Source: Diacronema lutheri
Taxonomy: Eukaryota; Haptophyta; Pavlovophyceae; Pavlovales; Pavlovaceae
Reading direction: 5' to 3'
Length of the DNA stretch: 64,000 nt
NCBI GenBank assembly: GCA_019448385.1
Contig: JAGTXO010000008.1
Coordinates: forward strand, 992,001 to 1,056,000
A program made the position numbers and the translations under genes. Below the pieces are notes generated by a model. That model saw only the letters and a list, made by a program, of their open reading frames with translations, was not told the DNA's origin and ran no database searches. Shown here one piece after another: positions 60,290 to 64,000 of this stretch. Each line of letters begins with the position of its first letter. The stretch's first letter is position 1.

Positions 60290-60500
60290 CCTCGCGCGCC
60301 GCTCCGCTCGACGTGGCCGGCGCGATTGAGGATGGCGCCGTGGCCCCTTTTTCACACGACGTCCTCGCCTTCTTTGGGGGAGGGGGGGGGGGGGGGGGGG
60401 GGGGGGAGGGGGGGGGGGGGGGGTCTTTTGACTTTGTACGGCTTTTACGAGGGCTGCGCGGGAGCGCCCCTTCAAAAGAGCCTTGTTGAAGCGGGGGCGG
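60290..60500. promoter_or_regulatory. Divergent promoter with poly-G tract
   Basis: A 211-bp gap between the J-protein ATG (60289) and the FANCD2 ATG (60501). Its centre is a G tract with two A interruptions (about 60375-60423). Such a tract can form G-quadruplex structure; any regulatory effect is inference. Confidence 0.4.
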
Positions 60501-63500
60501 ATGCCGCGGGGCAAGGAGAACGCGGGCGATGGCGCGGACGCCGAGCGGCCGTCAAAGCGCGCGCGCTGCTCGGTCTTTGGTGCCGATCACGACGACCTCG
60601 TTGCGTTGCTCGCTCAGATCGGCGTCGAGGCACCGACGGTCGACGCGCCGGCGGACGGCGGCGCGCCGCGATTTAGCATGCCCGGCGCGCTCGAATGCCG
60701 AATGGCGGCGCAGCGGCTGGCGAGCGACGACGAGGCGCGGGCGGGCATGATCGATGGCTTAAGGGAGTTGTGGGACGCGTCTGCGCAGTGGCTGCGCGTG
60801 TGCCTCGCGCCGTCGCGCGCGGCGGATGGCGGGTGGGGTGATTCGGTCGTCAAGGTCCTCCTGCGCGTCGACGCGCTGCAGTCCGAGCTGATCGACGCGC
60901 TGCTCGAGCACGTGGTGTCGCTGTCGGCCGACGGGTTCGAGACAGATGTGCCGCTTGCTGACAGCACGCCACGCCTCGTCCTCGCCCACCTCCGCTGGCT
61001 CGACGCGGCCGTGCAGCCGGACGCGCTTGTCGCCAAGCTGCTGCAGATCCTGCCGCTCTGCCCGCCTGCGTTGCAGCGCGAGGTGATCGCGCTCGTGCCG
61101 GAGGTCGCGGAGGACGCGCAGCAGGAGCACGTCATAGACACGTTCCAGGAGCTGATGGGCCAGGCGCGCGCGCATGCGGCGCCAGGCGCGCGCGCACGCG
61201 CCGCGCCGACGCGCTGAGCGAAAACGCGCGCGCGCGGGCGCCGCGCGCGTGCGCAGGATTCCACGTTCACGATCCCGGTGCTGCACGCGCTCGGCGGCCT
61301 CGAGCTGCCGCCCGAGCTTGCCGAGCGCGTCGTCGAGTTGCTCGTCGGCGTGTTGCCGTCCGCGTCGAGCGCCGACCTGCCCGCGCTTGTGCGCGCGCTG
61401 CTGCAGAGCGCGCCGCGAGCGTCGCTTGGCACGGCAGTGCGCGAGCTGCGCAAGCACGTGCGCGTCGAGGCGGCGCGCGCCGGCGACGCGCCCGTTGACC
61501 GCTCGCAGGAGCCGCAGCTCCTCGACGCACTCGCGAGCTCGGTGCAGGCGCGGCGAGAGGCGGCGGCGGCCATCCTCGCCGAGCTGAGCGCCGCGAAGCG
61601 CCTCGCGCCGCTCGACGTGTGGCTGCTCTGCGCGCTGCACTCGGGCGCGTCCACGTCGGCCGGGCGGAAGCAGGCGGAGCGCGCGTTCGTGCTCAAGGCC
61701 GCCGCCGGCGCACTTGGCGCGCGCGCCGTGCGTGACGCGGTCATCGGGCACGGCAGTGCGCTTCGCGCGCAGCATCGGTCGCTCGTCGCGTTCGCCGCCG
61801 CCGCCGTGCGCTGCGCGCAGCACGCGCTCGCGCGCGAGCTGGGGTGCGCGTTGTACGTGGCGGCGTTTGCCGAGCTCGGCGCACCGAGCGGCGGCGATGG
61901 TGCCGGCGCGTCCGCAGCCGCTGCCGCTGGCGGAGGCGGCTCGGGCGGAGGCGGAGGCGGAGGCGGAGGCGGCGGCGGCGGCTTCTACCGGCAGGAGCTG
62001 CTCGGCTCATTGCTCACGCATGGCGGCTCGGGCGTCAAGTCGGAGGTGGACGCGGCGCTCGACGTGCTGTGGACGCTCGCGCAGGACGACGGAGCTGCGC
62101 TCAGGCCGCACACGGCCCTCCTTTCGACGCAGCTCGACCATCTCGACGCGCTGACGCTCGCGCAGACGCGCAGACTCTTCGCGGCGTTTGGCCGCCTCTC
62201 GCTCGAACCAGACGGCGCGTCGCGCGGCCGGCGCGGCGACGAGCTGTCAATCCTCGTGCGCAAGATGCTCACGGCGGTCGACCCGGCGTACCGCAAGCGC
62301 GGCGTCGCCGCCGCGTGCGCGATCGTCGAGCAGCTCTGCCCCGCGGAGCGCGACGCGCCCGACGGCGCGCGCGCGGACGCGGCGCGCGAGGCCGAGTCGC
62401 TCCTCGAGCAGATGGGCGTGGCGTGCGAGCGCGACTGGCGGTGCGCCGCGCTGCGCGACGCGGAGTTCTCAAAGGCCGTGCGCGCCGGCCGCCTCGCCGC
62501 CGAGCTCGTGCGCACGCTGCTTGAGAAGAGCACGGACGCGCTCGAGACGCGCCACGTCGTCGAGCTCGTCGCGCTCGACACGAACGCCATGCCCGCCTTC
62601 CACGGCGTGCGCACGGCGGTCGTGCTGTGCGCCGAGCATGCGGCCGGCCGCGTCGACGGCTCGGCCGTCGGCTCGGCCGACGCCGACGCCGCCGACCTCG
62701 CCGTCGACATCGCGCTCTCGCTCGCAAAGGCGCGCGCGGGCGGCGCGGCCGCAGCGGGCGCGGCGGGCGTGCAGTCGCTCTGCTCGACCTTTGAGCTGGT
62801 GTGCGAGTGCCTCCTGTCGACGGAGGGCGCGCTCGGCGAGGTGGACGCGATGCTTGGCTGTCCGCTCATCTCCGTCGACCCGGCCGACGTGCTGCCGCCC
62901 GCGACCAAGCTGCGCGAGCTCTCGCCGGACGGGCGCGAGCTCGTGTGCGCGAGCGTCTTCCATGCCGTCAGGTGGGTGCGCTCGCTGCTGTGCTGCTTCT
63001 GCGCCGAGCTGCGCCGCACGATGGACACGGACGTCGCGGCCAAGCTCGTTCGCCGCGCCGAAGCCCTCGCCGCGCTCGAGCTCTTCCTCGAGCAGTGCGC
63101 CGCGCTCACGCCCGGCTTTGCGCCCGCGCTCGCGAGCGCCGGCGCCGGCGCTGGCGCCGGCGCGCAGCAGCCGGCGCGCGCGGGCGGCAAGAAGGGCGGC
63201 GGTGCTGCGAGCAAGGGGAAGAGCAAAGGCGCGGCGCGCGATGACGACGAGCCCGCCGAAGGGACGACGCAGGATGGCGGCGCGCGCGCGCAGCTGGCGG
63301 GCAAGAAGCCGGCGGGCGGCGTGCGCTCAGGCGCGCGCGCGGGCGCGCCGGCCAACGGCGGCGGCGGCGGCGGCGGTGGTGCGAGCAGCACGGCCAAGCC
63401 GGGCGGCACGAGCCACGGCCTGCCCACCGGCGGTCTGCACGACTGGCCGCAGCTGCAGCTCGTCGCGCAGCTCGCGCCTCTCCTCCGGCCGCTCAGCGTG

Positions 63501-64000
63501 AACGCCTCCATCCTGCTCGCGCTCCAGACCGCGCGCGACTGCGATTCGAACTGCGAAACGGTCGACGCGGGCGAGGCGGCGCGCGGTGGCGTGCGCGCGC
63601 TCGAGCTCTCGCCCGCCGCGATCCACCTGCTCGTCACCGCGCTGCACTCGCAGCTCGTGCCGCTGCTGCGCGCCGAGGGCGGCGGTGGCCTCGCCGCGCG
63701 CGCCGGCGTGGGCGGCGGCGGCGGCGTCGTCGGCGGCGGCGGTGCGGACGACGACGGCGCGGACGCGAGCGAGAGCGGGCTGAGCGCGGACGAGGCGCTC
63801 TCGACGGCCATCTTCGGGCTGCGCGCCTTCCCGCTTCACCTCGCCTCGCTGCTCGAGCTGATCGAAGCGCACGCGCACCGCAGGCCCGCGCACGCGCGCG
63901 GCGATGGCGACGATGGCGGCGATGTCGGCGACGGCGAGGGCGATGACGGCTGCCGCGGGGCCGACGGCGCAGCGCCTACCCACACCGATGCCGCCAGCCT
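60501..64000 (+). CDS. FANCD2: FANCD2 homologue, N-terminal part (runs off window)
   Basis: Exon 1 is 60501-61163 and exon 2 starts 61257 and stays open to the window end (~1135 residues seen). The 93-bp intron has no usable GT, so a GC donor (cag|gcgcgc) is the best fit; it joins FQELMGQ to DSTFTIPVLHAL. Matches to animal FANCD2 run in order: LDVWLLCALHSG, LLTHGGSGVKSEVDAALDVL, LSILVRKMLTAVDPAYRKRG, FELVCECLLSTEGALGEVDAMLG CPL and VFHAVRWVRSLLCCFCAEL, then LELFLEQCAALTPGF. FANCD2 clamps DNA with FANCI during crosslink repair after monoubiquitination. A Gly/Ala/Lys-rich insert (~63140-63420) is extra. The start is the first ATG; the plus frame extends only to TTG. Confidence 0.88.

Noticed and set aside
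61174-62524. Several plus-strand ORFs of 137-437 codons in other frames from 61174 onwards
   Set aside because: Shadows of the FANCD2 exon, which stays open in its own frame to the window end with motif matches throughout.

Overview
The window is nuclear DNA of a very GC-rich, gene-dense unicellular alga. A haptophyte (Pavlova/Chrysochromulina/Emiliania-like) is my best guess, but this is inference. Supporting signs are a sigma-70 factor with a signal-peptide-like leader, as expected for a plastid inside ER-derived membranes; plant/algal families (DCD domain, AP2-like domain, UDP-sugar pyrophosphorylase); flagellar-type and beta-tubulin genes; short introns of about 90-530 bp whose donors read mostly GTGCG or even GC; and long poly-G/poly-C tracts. 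I saw no rRNA, tRNA or CRISPR array.

Region 1 (476-22959) is a head-to-tail array of three nearly identical units of about 7.5 kb. Each unit holds (a) a plus-strand fragment and an inverted minus-strand fragment of a decayed reverse transcriptase (RT) gene; (b) a whole-looking LINE-like element of 3855 bp, flanked by a 15-bp target-site duplication, with one 1135-residue RT/PD-(D/E)XK nuclease ORF; and (c) a minus-strand gene for a small two-helix membrane protein whose coiled-coil repeat number differs between units (3, 4, 2). A sequence of about 208 bp is present on both flanks of the array.

Region 2 (23000-28850) holds a SUMO gene whose upstream region is the 3' end of a related LINE, a 4 x 192-bp repeat, an Abitram homologue, and a 2494-bp Mutator-like DNA transposon with long terminal inverted repeats and a 9-bp target duplication. 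The transposon sits in the short promoter between Abitram and a divergent gene.

Region 3 (28971-43640) holds a four-exon DCD-domain gene with a 31-copy, 41-bp intronic minisatellite; an ankyrin protein; a DUF924 protein and a COQ7-like di-iron hydroxylase with start codons 29 bp apart; a large FkbH-type protein with a CCCH zinc finger; and an AP2-like protein.

Region 4 (43802-64000) holds the sigma factor, a 1422-bp hAT transposon (8-bp target duplication) again in a divergent promoter, UDP-sugar pyrophosphorylase, beta-tubulin, a PH-TBC Rab-GAP, a coiled-coil protein, a sulfotransferase-like protein with a broken partial duplicate, a thioredoxin-PUL protein, a membrane J-protein, and the N-terminal part of FANCD2, which runs off the window. 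Head-to-head gene pairs with tiny shared promoters recur. Most multi-exon models below were assembled by matching reading frame and family motifs across GT-AG or GC-AG junctions, and each gives a whole number of codons.
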